From assembly GCF_001854765.1 (NCBI RefSeq), contig NZ_LJJE01000091.1:1-64000 (forward strand): 64,000 bases of DNA, read 5' to 3'. Below are positions 37,214-46,480 of this stretch, in pieces (positions within the stretch are counted from its first letter, which is position 1; each line of letters opens with the position of its first letter). The translations under genes and the position numbers were made by a program. Under the pieces are notes generated by a model. It was not told the DNA's origin. It did no database searches and was given only the letters and a program-made list of their open reading frames with translations. Source of the stretch: Vibrio sonorensis (GTDB lineage Bacteria; Pseudomonadota; Gammaproteobacteria; Enterobacterales; Vibrionaceae).

Positions 37214-37540
37214 TTACTTAGAGATACTAAGCAGAGTTCCAGACTTACATTTGAAAGAGTAGTATTTGCGGCTTTCGTTAAACTTGCCTAGTCCTTCTCC
37301 ATCACAGTAATCAATATTTATATCGCGCATGGTCTCTAAGGTTTCTTCTGAGTTAAGGGCGAACTTAGAGCCATCAGAACAAACAATTCGAACACGGCCA
37401 TCATCGCTAACAGAGTAGATATCCACTTCTGTATTACAAAGTTCAAATGAGGCTTCACGGTAGTTGTCCTGTTTGGTATTAGAAGCACAACCTGCGGCCA
37501 ACACGGACAACGCGACAGCAATGAATCCTAGCTTGTTCAT
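37214..37540 (-). CDS. small Cys-rich lipoprotein of unknown function
   Basis: A 108-aa protein from ATG 37540 (AAGGAAG 5 bases upstream; a GTG two codons earlier is rejected). The signal ends with lipobox LAAGC. The mature part holds four further cysteines (FELCNTE, RIVCSDG, IDYCDGE, SFKCKSG) spaced fairly evenly, suggesting two disulfides in two similar halves. It is convergent with glyA. I do not recognise a family. Confidence 0.7.
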   Translation of the reverse strand: MNKLGFIAVALSVLAAGCASNTKQDNYREASFELCNTEVDIYSVSDDGRVRIVCSDGSKFALNSEETLETMRDINIDYCDGEGLGKFNESRKYYSFKCKSGTLLSISK

Positions 37541-37659
37541 AGACACTTCCTTGGTAGTTAACAGGCATTACTTGCCTTGTTTAGATTATAGACTCCTAGA
37601 CTATAGAAGGATCTAGCGTGATTCAAGGGCAGTACAAAGTAAATGCAAGCGGGAAATAA

Positions 37660-37692
37660 AAAGGGGCTGTTAAAGATAACAGCCCCTTTCGA
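37660..37692. terminator. terminator of the lipB-lipA transcript
   Basis: Thirteen-base perfect stem AAAGGGGCTGTTA (37660-37672) / TAACAGCCCCTTT (37677-37689), loop AAGA. On the minus strand it is followed by TTTATTT-rich sequence. Confidence 0.88.
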
Positions 37693-37709
37693 GTAAGTAT
37701 CGAGCTCTA

Positions 37710-38674
37710 TTAGCTGACTTCTACACCTTTGGCCTGTAGGTCGGCGTGGTAAGAAGAGCGTACAAACGGGCCACAGGCTGCGTGTGTAAAGCCTAGGCTA
37801 GAGCGATCTCTTTTAGTTCGTCAAACTCTGAAGGCGGAACGTAGCGCTCTACTGGTAAATGGTGACGGCTAGGCGCTAGGTATTGCCCTAGAGTCAACAT
37901 GGTTACGCCGTGTGCGCGAAGATCTTTCAATACTTCGACAATCTCTTCTTTGGTTTCACCTAAGCCCATCATCACACCAGACTTAGTAGGAACATTTGGG
38001 TGTTGCTCTTTGAATTTCTTCAAAAGTTCAAGAGACCACTTATAGTTTGCACCCGGACGAACCTTGCGGTACAGGCGTGGCGCTGTCTCTAAGTTGTGGT
38101 TAAACACATCAGGTGGATTGTCGTTGAGTAGTTCAAGAGCGACATCCATACGACCACGGAAGTCGGGAACAAGGGTCTCAATAGTAATATTTGGGTTCTG
38201 CTCACGAATCGCTGCATTACAGTCAGCAAAGTGTTTTGCACCGCCATCTCGAAGGTCATCACGGTCTACAGAAGTGATCACTACGTATTTCAACTTCATG
38301 TCTTTGATCGTTTGTGCCAGTTTTTGCGGCTCATCTTGTTCAGGAGCAATTGGTCGACCATGGGCCACATCGCAGAATGGACAACGTCGGGTACAAATTG
38401 CCCCTAAGATCATAAATGTAGCGGTACCGTGGTTAAAACACTCAGCTAAGTTAGGGCAAGACGCTTCTTCACATACTGAGTGAAGATTGTTTTTACGCAT
38501 GGCAGATTTTATGTCTTGGATGCGCTGGCTGTCTGCTGGCAGTTTAATCCTCATCCAGTCTGGTTTGCGCAGAACTTCTTTCTGCTCAACTGGCATGTTT
38601 TTCACTGGAATCAGAGCCATTTTATCGGCGTCGCGATATTTAACGCCCTTTTCCATTTGAATAGGTTTACTCAT
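37710..38674 (-). pseudogene. lipA: lipoyl synthase LipA, frameshifted near its C-terminus
   Basis: Radical SAM enzyme inserting two sulfurs into octanoylated lipoyl domains. The auxiliary cluster cysteines lie in [15 protein letters not shown] and the radical SAM cluster in CTRRCPFC. Read directly the protein stops after KEIALA at 37793. The other frame continues [20 protein letters not shown] to a stop at 37710. One missing C (complement of 37796-37797, GCCTA for GCCCTA) restores KEIALALGFTHAA and the 321-aa family length. The lost part contains RSSY, whose serine ligates the auxiliary cluster, so the short form would be inactive. Four bases follow lipB. Confidence 0.9.
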
Positions 38675-38678
38675 GATC

Positions 38679-39320
38679 TTATGCTTCTGTGCTGAATTTT
38701 ACTTGTTCGTAACCCAAGAGTGCTACGAGCTCTTCTACTAATTTTTTTTCAACGATTTCAACATTATCAGGCCCACCTAGTTGGCTTAGTTGAACCATTT
38801 CCATTCCTGCATAACCACATGGGTTAATGCGAAGGAATGGGGATAAATCCATATTTATGTTGAGTGCTAAACCATGGAATGAGCAGCCTTTACGGATGCG
38901 CAGCCCCAATGAGCATATCTTTTTATTGTTTACGTAGACGCCTGGTGCATCGGGTTTTGCCGTGGATTCAACTCCATAGGTTTTGAGCGTGTTGATCACC
39001 AAGTTCTCTATATGGGTGACGAGATCGCGAACCCCGAGCTTTTTTCTACGTAGGTTTATCAGGAAGTAAGCAACTAGCTGGCCGGGGCCGTGATATGTCA
39101 CCTGTCCACCACGATCACTTTTTACTACAGGAATATCACCGGTGTTGAGCAGATGCTCGGCTTTACCAGCTTGTCCTTGTGTAAAAACGGGATTGTGTTC
39201 AACCAGCCAAACTTCATCCGAAGTGTCGTCAGTGCGATTATCAGTAAAGTCATGCATGGCTTGCCAAACAGGTAGGTAATCCTGTCTGCCTAGCCGCTTT
39301 ACTACTAGCTGGTCTGGCAT
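38679..39320 (-). CDS. lipB: octanoyl-[acyl-carrier-protein]:protein N-octanoyltransferase
   Basis: Transfers octanoate from ACP to the lipoyl domains of 2-oxoacid dehydrogenases and GcvH, the substrate for LipA. Conserved segments are [15 protein letters not shown], the lysine in [20 protein letters not shown], and the catalytic cysteine in [12 protein letters not shown]. Length 213 aa equals E. coli LipB. It sits between ybeD and lipA on the same strand. Confidence 0.96.
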   Translation of the reverse strand: MPDQLVVKRLGRQDYLPVWQAMHDFTDNRTDDTSDEVWLVEHNPVFTQGQAGKAEHLLNTGDIPVVKSDRGGQVTYHGPGQLVAYFLINLRRKKLGVRDLVTHIENLVINTLKTYGVESTAKPDAPGVYVNNKKICSLGLRIRKGCSFHGLALNINMDLSPFLRINPCGYAGMEMVQLSQLGGPDNVEIVEKKLVEELVALLGYEQVKFSTEA

Positions 39321-39448
39321 TCCTGATCCTTATTCATTAATAAAGTTTTGAGATTATAAACTGGTTCTGGCCTAGCGACCATATCTTAGTAACACATTTT
39401 TAACTATTGTAACTATGCAGTTTGTTTATCTGTTTGATATGTATAAAA

Positions 39449-39475
39449 AAAGCAGCTTTCGCTGCTTTCAAAAAA
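39449..39475 (-). terminator. terminator between ybeD and lipB
   Basis: AAAGCAGC (39449-39456) / GCTGCTTT (39461-39468) hairpin, loop TTTC, read on the minus strand with a T-run (TTTTTTTATAC). It lies between ybeD and lipB, so lipB probably also has its own promoter. Confidence 0.75.
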
Positions 39476-39494
39476 AATTGAAAGATTCAAAAAA

Positions 39495-39773
39495 TTATAG
39501 AACCATTCGTACAATATCGATGTCACCTAGCTCTTTATAAAGTGTTTCCACTTGCTCGATAGAGGTGGCGTTAATGGTTACCGATACTGAGTGATAGTTG
39601 CCTTTTGCACTTGGCTTAACCGTTGGACTGTAGTCCCCTGGAGCGTGGCGTTGAATCACTTCCAGTACTTTTTCTGGTAGTTCAGGCTTTGCGTAACCCA
39701 TCACTTTGTAGGTAAAAGAGCAAGGAAACTCCAGCAAATCTTTCAATTTGGCATCAGAATTGATGTTCAACAT
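39495..39773 (-). CDS. ybeD: YbeD-like DUF493 protein
   Basis: A 92-aa small cytoplasmic protein with an ACT-like fold family (DUF493): [32 protein letters not shown] and [15 protein letters not shown] are typical. It is always near dacA and lipB in gamma-proteobacteria, though here the dacA neighbour is separated by the siderophore genes. Function is not established. Confidence 0.92.
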   Translation of the reverse strand: MLNINSDAKLKDLLEFPCSFTYKVMGYAKPELPEKVLEVIQRHAPGDYSPTVKPSAKGNYHSVSVTINATSIEQVETLYKELGDIDIVRMVL

Positions 39774-40157
39774 CTTGGTTACCCCAGTTAATCATTTCTT
39801 AAAGTAGCGCGGAATATTACTGACAATTTAAGTATATCTCAAGTGACGCCAACTCTCAGCATCGCTATCTAATGTGAAGATCGTTTTTACTCTTCTCGAT
39901 TAGAACTCTCGGCTATTAAAACTCGTTAATTTACAGCTAGATGGAATATGTCGACTTCTTGCAACAAGAGGAAAGGCTTGTGTTACTTCATGCCCAAAGC
40001 GCCTTATGTGGCGATTTCTCATAATAGTTATCATTTGTATTTGAAAAGCTCAGCGTGATAAAAACTGCCAAACAATGATTAATACATAAATATGTATCAC
40101 TGTTAAGCAATTGATTTTATTTGGTTATATATCAACGTTGAAAATTTGGAGAAGAAA
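39774..40157. other. ybeD/TonB-receptor divergent intergenic region
   Basis: 384 bases between divergent genes, AT-rich. It holds the Fur-like site at 40017-40035. I see no open frame, tRNA or repeat otherwise. It marks the left edge of the siderophore islet inserted between ybeD and dacA. Confidence 0.5.
40017..40035. promoter_or_regulatory. Fur box candidate upstream of the TonB receptor gene
   Basis: TCTCATAATAGTTATCATT fits the 9-1-9 Fur pattern AATGATAAT-N-ATTATCATT: the right half matches 8 of 9 and the left half 6 of 9. It lies about 120 bases before the receptor start. Confidence 0.6.
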
Positions 40158-42242
40158 ATGGCAAACCAAAGCCAAGCCGCAGGGAAGTTACCTAAGGGTA
40201 AAATCGCGGCTAAAACAGTACTTGCAGTTAGTATCAGTAGTGTACTTTTTGGTGCTCCAGCATATGCTGAGCAGCAGCCTGTAAAAAAACTAGAGGAAGT
40301 CACCGTTATTGGTGAAAAAGTGGAACGTTCTATCTATGAAACGGGTTCGAGCGTTCGCGTATTTGATGAAGACACAATTCGCTCAACGCCAAAACTTACC
40401 CAAGTTGAAGATCTGCTAGAGCTTACACCAAACTTGGTACATGCCGGTCACGGAAATGACCTTCCTTCGGTCCGAGGTATTGACGGTTCCGGGCCGTCAA
40501 ATGGCGGTTTGTCAGTTTTCGCAGGAGCCGATCCACGACTTAATTTATCTATCGATGGCCGCTCATTAACTTATTCTGAAATCGCTTTTGGCCCTCGTTC
40601 TTTGTGGGATGTTGAGCAAGTAGAAGTCTTTCTTGGCCCACAGAGTTATGTACAGGGACGCAACTCTTCCGCAGGCTCTATCGTTGTTAAGTCTAAAGAT
40701 CCAGTTCATGAGTTTGAGACGAGTGTTAAAACAGGGTATGGAGAAAATCGTTACTCACAAAACGCAGCAATGATTAATGTCCCACTAGTAGAAGAGCAAT
40801 TGGCAGTGCGTTTGAGCTTTGATCAACAAAAGCGCAAATCAGCAGTGCCTATCGCATCTTATGAGCCAGCAGGTGATAGCAAAAGAGTTGAGACGACGAT
40901 AGCAAGGGCCAAGTTCCTTATCGAACCTGAAAAACTAACTGGGTTTTCATCGGTTTTAGCGGTTGACCACACGGATACTCGTGCCCCACAAAACGAAAAC
41001 AAAATCGGCTCTCTAAATGAATACCGCCCAGTTTACGAAACCAAGTCGACCAACGGAAACTGGTTTATAGACTGGCAGTTGAATGATGCCTTCACATTTG
41101 AAAATCGCTTAATTGTGACTGAGTTTGAGTTCGAACGTTTTAGTAGTCCTATAGATAGGGGGGACTTAGTTGTAGAAGGTGATGAGTTTTCAATTGAGCC
41201 TCTGATTCGTTACCAATCTACAGATGGAAATTTGAGTGCATTATTTGGTGCTCGATACTTTAGCTCTGAGCAGGATGACGTTTATTCCTCTAACAACAGT
41301 GATATTCCCATGTCTGGGGAAACAAAAACTGCTTCTCTATTTGCTGAAGCTACTTACAGCGTCGCCCCACAGTTTGATGTCACTTTGGCTGCACGATTTG
41401 AAAAAGAAAACAAAAAGCGCAAGGCAAAGGGTACTGAGGCTCCATGGTATGTATTTGACCTAGACTACGATGAAGATGTTTCTGTTTTCCTACCGAAAAT
41501 AGAACTTGCTTACCGTCCACAAAGCAACCAAACAATTGGTTTTAGGGTTGGTAAAGGTTACTCCAATGGCGGAGCTGGATTGAGTTTTGACCCTACGGAC
41601 AGGACTGGTAATGCTCCGATGTTGGCGTATGGTTTCGATAAAGAATATGTTTGGAACTATGAACTGTATACCCGTCATGGTTTAGCTGATAGCCGTGTTG
41701 CTCTTACTTCTAACTGGTTCTACAACGATTTTGATGGCATGCAGGCAACGCAAGCCCGTCCTGATAATTTCATTGTGATACAGAATCTCGATGATGCGAA
41801 AACTTATGGCGCGGAGTTTGGTTTAAGCTGGCTGGCGACTTATGATCTTGAACTGCAAGCGGCAGTTGGTTTATTAAAAACCGATTACACCGAGACTGAA
41901 GCTCAAGGTGGAAAGCGCAAAGAATTGTCTCGTGCTCCAAGTATATCGGGTAACTTTGCCGCTCTTTACACCTTCGCAGAGGGCTTTGAGGCTTCGGCCA
42001 ATGCTAATTACACGGGTTCTTACTACAGTGATATAGCTAATACTGAGGCGATGGAGGTTGATTCTTACTGGACGGTAAATACTCAGTTGTCTTATGAGTT
42101 CACTAATGGACGTGCAAGCCTGTTTGCCACCAACTTATTTGATGACAACAGTATTACCTCTTATTTCCATCCACGTATGTTAGATTCTCCTTTGCATCAA
42201 ACCCCAAGAATGATTGGTGCCTCACTAGAACTTAACTTCTAA
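40158..42242 (+). CDS. TonB-dependent outer-membrane siderophore receptor
   Basis: A 694-aa receptor. Signal peptide ends APAYA-EQ (about residue 37); a TonB box-like EEVTVIG follows; the plug domain contains LPSVRGIDGSGP and VEVFLGPQSYVQGRNSSAGS; the rest is a beta-barrel ending in Phe after LELN. ATG 40158 has GGAGAAG upstream. It is probably Fur-regulated and the next gene encodes a matching binding protein. The siderophore is not identifiable from sequence alone. Confidence 0.9.
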   Translation: MANQSQAAGKLPKGKIAAKTVLAVSISSVLFGAPAYAEQQPVKKLEEVTVIGEKVERSIYETGSSVRVFDEDTIRSTPKLTQVEDLLELTPNLVHAGHGNDLPSVRGIDGSGPSNGGLSVFAGADPRLNLSIDGRSLTYSEIAFGPRSLWDVEQVEVFLGPQSYVQGRNSSAGSIVVKSKDPVHEFETSVKTGYGENRYSQNAAMINVPLVEEQLAVRLSFDQQKRKSAVPIASYEPAGDSKRVETTIARAKFLIEPEKLTGFSSVLAVDHTDTRAPQNENKIGSLNEYRPVYETKSTNGNWFIDWQLNDAFTFENRLIVTEFEFERFSSPIDRGDLVVEGDEFSIEPLIRYQSTDGNLSALFGARYFSSEQDDVYSSNNSDIPMSGETKTASLFAEATYSVAPQFDVTLAARFEKENKKRKAKGTEAPWYVFDLDYDEDVSVFLPKIELAYRPQSNQTIGFRVGKGYSNGGAGLSFDPTDRTGNAPMLAYGFDKEYVWNYELYTRHGLADSRVALTSNWFYNDFDGMQATQARPDNFIVIQNLDDAKTYGAEFGLSWLATYDLELQAAVGLLKTDYTETEAQGGKRKELSRAPSISGNFAALYTFAEGFEASANANYTGSYYSDIANTEAMEVDSYWTVNTQLSYEFTNGRASLFATNLFDDNSITSYFHPRMLDSPLHQTPRMIGASLELNF

Positions 42243-42252
42243 TTGATACAAC

Positions 42253-42279
42253 GGGTGCACTATGTGTACCCTTTTTTTT
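42253..42279 (+). terminator. terminator-like hairpin between receptor and binding-protein genes
   Basis: GGGTGCAC (42253-42260) pairs with GTGTACCC (42264-42271) with one G-T wobble, then eight Ts. The next gene starts 14 bases later, so this probably attenuates its expression relative to the receptor. Confidence 0.7.
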
Positions 42280-42292
42280 AAAAAGGTGATTT

Positions 42293-43219
42293 ATGCGTAA
42301 ATTGATACTATCGCTTCTATCCTTGTCATTGATTTCTTCAGCGGCTTACGCAAAAAGTATTACGGTTGAACATGCCTCTGGCACAACGATTATTGAAAAA
42401 ACACCAGAAAGAGTGGTTGTTATCGGCGCTGGAGCGCTTGATATGTTGGATTACTTCGGTGTTAATCCAGTGGCGGTTAATCACGACTATCAGCCGCATT
42501 ACCTGAGAAAATATACTAAAGAACCCTATGGTTCTACGGGCACACTTTTCGAAGCGGACTACGAAGCGATCTTTACTCAAAAACCAGATCTGATCTTTAC
42601 TGGTCCTCGTATTGCTGGAAAGTACGACGAACTGTCGGAAATCGCTCCAACGGTTGTTTTAACGCCTCATGCTGAAGGTAGCTACTGGGAAAGTACTCAG
42701 CAGCAATGGCGCATTGTTGGTAAGATTTTTGGGGTTTCCGATAAGGTTGAAGCGACAATTGCCCGTATTGATAAAGACTTTAAAGAGATTCGCGAATTTA
42801 ATAAGGCGAATCCTCCCAAAGCACTCACTGTCATGAGCTCTGGTGGAAACGTCACGGCATTTGCCACTCGCTCGCGATTTGGTGGCTCTATTTACCAAGA
42901 TTTTGGCTTTGAACAGGCTGTTGATCAAAAGCTTAGATCCAACAATCACGGCGATTTGATTTCGTTTGAATTTATTCAAGAAGTAAACCCTGACTATTTG
43001 TTTATTATTGACTCAGATAAGTTGAGAGAGGAAGCGTGGGATGCTAAGTCGAACAATCAGGTAAAAGCGTTCGATAACGATTTGGTTAAAAACACCGTCG
43101 CCTTCAAAGAAGATCATATTTTAAGCTTAAGCCTTGATGCGTGGTATGTTCCTATGGGTGGGGTAAGAGCGACAGAGAAAATGATTGAAGAGATGAAACA
43201 AGTATTGAACTTGAACTAG
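42293..43219 (+). CDS. siderophore ABC transporter periplasmic binding protein
   Basis: A 308-aa periplasmic protein with signal peptide ending AAYA and the FepB/CeuE/BtuF fold: TPERVVVIGAGALDMLDYFG, QKPDLIFTGPRIAGKY and EVNPDYLFIIDSDK. Binding proteins of this class carry iron-siderophore complexes to an inner-membrane ABC importer. No permease or ATPase gene follows, so it must use a transporter encoded elsewhere. Co-transcribed with the receptor, with a possible attenuator between. Confidence 0.88.
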   Translation: MRKLILSLLSLSLISSAAYAKSITVEHASGTTIIEKTPERVVVIGAGALDMLDYFGVNPVAVNHDYQPHYLRKYTKEPYGSTGTLFEADYEAIFTQKPDLIFTGPRIAGKYDELSEIAPTVVLTPHAEGSYWESTQQQWRIVGKIFGVSDKVEATIARIDKDFKEIREFNKANPPKALTVMSSGGNVTAFATRSRFGGSIYQDFGFEQAVDQKLRSNNHGDLISFEFIQEVNPDYLFIIDSDKLREEAWDAKSNNQVKAFDNDLVKNTVAFKEDHILSLSLDAWYVPMGGVRATEKMIEEMKQVLNLN

Positions 43220-43254
43220 TTTTACTTGTTTTAAACAGTTTGTTATTGATATGA

Positions 43255-43290
43255 AAAAGCCACCGAATTTTTTGCGGTGGCTTTTCTTTT
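43255..43290. terminator. bidirectional terminator between binding-protein gene and dacA
   Basis: AAAAGCCACCG (from 43256) pairs with CGGTGGCTTTT (ending 43285), then a T-rich tract on the plus strand and A-rich flank for the minus strand. Confidence 0.88.
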
Positions 43291-43308
43291 TCTTATAGCT
43301 TCATTGGC

Positions 43309-44487
43309 TTAGAAGAAGCTGTTCATCAACATAACAATGTAGTCCCACATGCGGCTAAATAGACTGCCTTGCTCAACGTCCTCTAGGGCGAGTAGTGGGT
43401 ATTCTGCGATGTCTTGACCTTCTAGCTGGTAAAACAGCTTACCGACAACATCACCTTTCATAATCGGGGCTTCTAGTTCTCGCTCAAGGATAAAGCTTGC
43501 TTTTAAGTTCTTTGCTTGGCCGCGAGGTAGGGTGACGTAAGTATCTTGGTCTAGACCCAGTGCAACAGTGTCTTTGTCGCCCATCCAGACTTTTTCTTCA
43601 ACAAAGGTTTCGTCTGCTTTGTGTGGTGCTACCGTCTCGAAAAAGCGGAAGCCGTAACTAAGTAGCTTTTTGCTTTCTGACTTACGAGCGTTGGCATTTT
43701 TTGTACCCATAACAACGGCGACAAGTCGCATTTTGCCTTCAGTCGCAGAACTTACAAGACTATAACCGGCATTGCTTGTGTGGCCAGTTTTGATGCCATC
43801 GACATTCATGCTTTTATCCCAAAGCAGACCGTTTCGGTTGTACTGGGTGATGCCGTTGTAGGTGAACTTCTTCTCTGAGTATATGCGATATTCTTCTGGT
43901 ACGTCGCGGATAAGAGCAGTGCCAAGCAGTGCCATATCATAAGGCGTAGAGTAGAGATTTGAACTATCTAAACCGTGAACATTACCAAAGTGAGTATTGT
44001 TCATGCCAATAGAGTCTGCCCAAGCATTCATCAAATCAACAAATGCATCTTCAGAACCCGCAATGTGCTCAGCCATCGCAACACATGCATCGTTACCCGA
44101 CTGAATAATAATGCCTCGGTTTAGGTCTTCTACTGATACAGTTGTACCAACTTCAATAAACATTTTTGAAGAGTCGGGGAAGTTCTTCGCCCACGCATTC
44201 TTACTAATGGTCACTTCATCGCTTAGATTGATATTGCCACGAGCAAGTTCTTGGCCAATGACATAGCTGGTCATCATTTTGGTAAGGCTTGCCGGCGAAA
44301 GCTTGGTGTTCATCTCTTTTTCTGCCAGTACCTTACCGGAATGATAATCCATCAGTACAAAGCCTTTAGCGGCAATTTGAGGTGCATCGGGAACAACGAT
44401 AGGAGAAGCGTTTGTTGAGAAAGCGAGCGTTGCGCAAAGTGCAAAGGAAGACGCCAATGCAGTTTTAAAAAGTGTTGTTTTTTTCAT
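43309..44487 (-). CDS. dacA: D-alanyl-D-alanine carboxypeptidase (PBP5-type)
   Basis: Periplasmic, membrane-tethered enzyme that removes the terminal D-Ala from peptidoglycan pentapeptides. Signal peptide ends near STNA; the active-site motifs are SLTK (67-70), SGN (130-132) and KTG (233-235). A C-terminal amphipathic helix (RMWDYIVMLMNSFF) anchors it. 392 aa is normal. First gene of the dacA-rlpA-rodA-mrdA block is mrdA; this is downstream of rlpA by 86 bases. Confidence 0.96.
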   Translation of the reverse strand: MKKTTLFKTALASSFALCATLAFSTNASPIVVPDAPQIAAKGFVLMDYHSGKVLAEKEMNTKLSPASLTKMMTSYVIGQELARGNINLSDEVTISKNAWAKNFPDSSKMFIEVGTTVSVEDLNRGIIIQSGNDACVAMAEHIAGSEDAFVDLMNAWADSIGMNNTHFGNVHGLDSSNLYSTPYDMALLGTALIRDVPEEYRIYSEKKFTYNGITQYNRNGLLWDKSMNVDGIKTGHTSNAGYSLVSSATEGKMRLVAVVMGTKNANARKSESKKLLSYGFRFFETVAPHKADETFVEEKVWMGDKDTVALGLDQDTYVTLPRGQAKNLKASFILERELEAPIMKGDVVGKLFYQLEGQDIAEYPLLALEDVEQGSLFSRMWDYIVMLMNSFF

Positions 44488-44573
44488 CTTGAATTCAAGT
44501 TTATCGTTAACTGTCTATATCTTAACAGAAACCTTGCTTCAAACCAGTAGTTAGAGCAGGGGCTTCCACCTCG

Positions 44574-45359
44574 TTATTGATTTCTTATAAAAGCGCTGGG
44601 GTGACCGAGGACTTTAACCTTTTCTAGAGTCTCTTGCGTCAGCATATAGTCATTAAAAGGACCTAGATAAGCCCGATACAGATCATCTTCACCGGAAACG
44701 TAGCTTTTCACTGATAAGCTTTGACTGAGATCTTGAGCCAAAGTTCTCACTCGATCCTCAAATTTTGAGGAAGCGACCTGAATAATGTAATTAGGAAGCG
44801 CTTGTTGCTTATGGGCTTCGGTCGGTTTGTCAACCGTGATCACTTCTATGGCAACGTTTGCGGTGCCAGTCTTAACCACATCGAGTTTAATGGCTGCGGC
44901 ATAGCTCAGGTCGATAATTCGACCTTGGTGGAATGGCCCGCGATCGTTCACGCGCACAATGGTGTGTTTGTTGTTGTCTAGATTGGTGACTTTTACATAA
45001 CTCGGAATCGGTAACGTCTTGTGGGCGGCCGTCATAGAGTACATGTCGTAAATCTCTCCATTTGACGTAAGGTGCCCGTGAAATTTCTTACCATACCAAG
45101 AGGCAATACCGCTCTCTTTAAAACCTTTGGCATTTTTAATAATGGTGTAGCTATTGCCTCGTAGTGTGTAATTACTGTTACCGCCTCGGCTGTAGGGTTC
45201 GTATTGAGGGATCGCATCTTCGATGTGATCGACGGATATTGGAGTATCAGGTGCTACATCGTCTGTTAAGCTGTAACGACTAGAGTCCGAGCTGGAACAT
45301 CCAAATAGGATACTACCAAGCACTGCTAATAGTGCTAAACGCGATAAAATTTCTGTCAT
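44574..45359 (-). CDS. rlpA: endolytic peptidoglycan transglycosylase RlpA, septal ring lipoprotein
   Basis: Outer-membrane lipoprotein with lipobox LFGC. A double-psi beta-barrel domain (GIASWYGKKFHGHLTSNGE, VRVNDRGPFHQGRIIDLSYA) and a C-terminal SPOR domain (YIIQVASSKFEDRVRTLAQD onward) that binds denuded glycan strands. In Pseudomonas RlpA cleaves such strands. At 261 aa it is shorter than the E. coli protein, mainly in the linker. Its ATG abuts the rodA stop with a 1-base overlap. Confidence 0.94.
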   Translation of the reverse strand: MTEILSRLALLAVLGSILFGCSSSDSSRYSLTDDVAPDTPISVDHIEDAIPQYEPYSRGGNSNYTLRGNSYTIIKNAKGFKESGIASWYGKKFHGHLTSNGEIYDMYSMTAAHKTLPIPSYVKVTNLDNNKHTIVRVNDRGPFHQGRIIDLSYAAAIKLDVVKTGTANVAIEVITVDKPTEAHKQQALPNYIIQVASSKFEDRVRTLAQDLSQSLSVKSYVSGEDDLYRAYLGPFNDYMLTQETLEKVKVLGHPSAFIRNQ

Positions 45360-46480
45360 TACGTTGCCTTTGAGAATGCTTTGCGGTGTGTGTGAATAGA
45401 CATCAATATGCCAAATCCTGCCATCAAGGTCACCATTGACGTACCACCATAGCTAATCAATGGCAGCGGGACGCCAACAACTGGAAGAATGCCACTGACC
45501 ATGCCGATGTTTACAAAGACATAAACAAAGAAGCTAAGAACAATACTGCCCGCCATCATGCGGCCAAAGGCCGTTTGTGCATTGCTGGAAAGGTATAAAC
45601 CTCGCCCAATTATAAACAGGTATAAACCGAGTAACAGTAGTATTCCAAACAGTCCCCACTCTTCAGCGACTACGGCGAAAATAAAATCGGTGTGACGTTC
45701 TGGCAAGAACTCAAGTTGTGATTGGGTACCTTGTAACCAACCTTTGCCTGATATGCCTCCTGAGCCGATGGCAATTTTACTCTGAATAATGTGGTATCCG
45801 GCACCTAGAGGATCTGACTCGGGGTTAAACAGAGTCCTCACCCTAACTTTCTGATATTCCCGCATTAGGAAAAACCAAAGAATCGGTAAGAAAGCTCCAA
45901 GTGCTAAAACAGCAGCGATAATAATCTTCCAACTTATCCCCGCTAGGAAGATAACAAATATGCCCGAAGCGGCGATGAGGATTGAAGTACCTAGATCTGG
46001 CTGCTTTGCAATCAAGATAGTTGGTACAAAGACGAGTACCAAGGAGATGACCAGAGTTTGAAAACTCGGTGGTAGTGGCCCTTTACCTATATATCTTGCC
46101 ACCATCAGAGGTACAGCAAGTTTGAGCAGTTCCGAAGGTTGGAAGCGGATAAAGCCAAGATTAAGCCAGCGCTGTGCTCCCTTTGACGATTCGCCAAAAA
46201 AGAGTACCCCGAGTAACAGGACTATTCCGGCAAAGAACATCAGAGGAGCTAAGCTCTCATACGTTCGGGGTGGTATTTGAGCCAGTAAAACCATAACGCC
46301 CAGCGACAGCCCCATTCGCATCGCTTGTCTATCCATCATTGCCATACTTTGCCCGCTGGCGCTGTACATGACGACTAGGCCAAATGCCATCAGCAGCAAA
46401 ATGCCAAGCAAAAGAGGCATATCAAGGTGAAAGCGCTCAAAGAGGGAACGGTTTTGTCCGGTTGCTGGATCAAAATCCAT
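45359..46480 (-). CDS. rodA: peptidoglycan glycosyltransferase RodA (rod-shape determining)
   Basis: SEDS-family glycan polymerase of the elongasome with about ten membrane helices. [33 protein letters not shown], the large loop with [14 protein letters not shown] and [16 protein letters not shown] are diagnostic. 373 aa. It overlaps mrdA by 1 base, consistent with coupled synthesis of the RodA-PBP2 pair. Confidence 0.97.
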   Translation of the reverse strand: MDFDPATGQNRSLFERFHLDMPLLLGILLLMAFGLVVMYSASGQSMAMMDRQAMRMGLSLGVMVLLAQIPPRTYESLAPLMFFAGIVLLLGVLFFGESSKGAQRWLNLGFIRFQPSELLKLAVPLMVARYIGKGPLPPSFQTLVISLVLVFVPTILIAKQPDLGTSILIAASGIFVIFLAGISWKIIIAAVLALGAFLPILWFFLMREYQKVRVRTLFNPESDPLGAGYHIIQSKIAIGSGGISGKGWLQGTQSQLEFLPERHTDFIFAVVAEEWGLFGILLLLGLYLFIIGRGLYLSSNAQTAFGRMMAGSIVLSFFVYVFVNIGMVSGILPVVGVPLPLISYGGTSMVTLMAGFGILMSIHTHRKAFSKAT

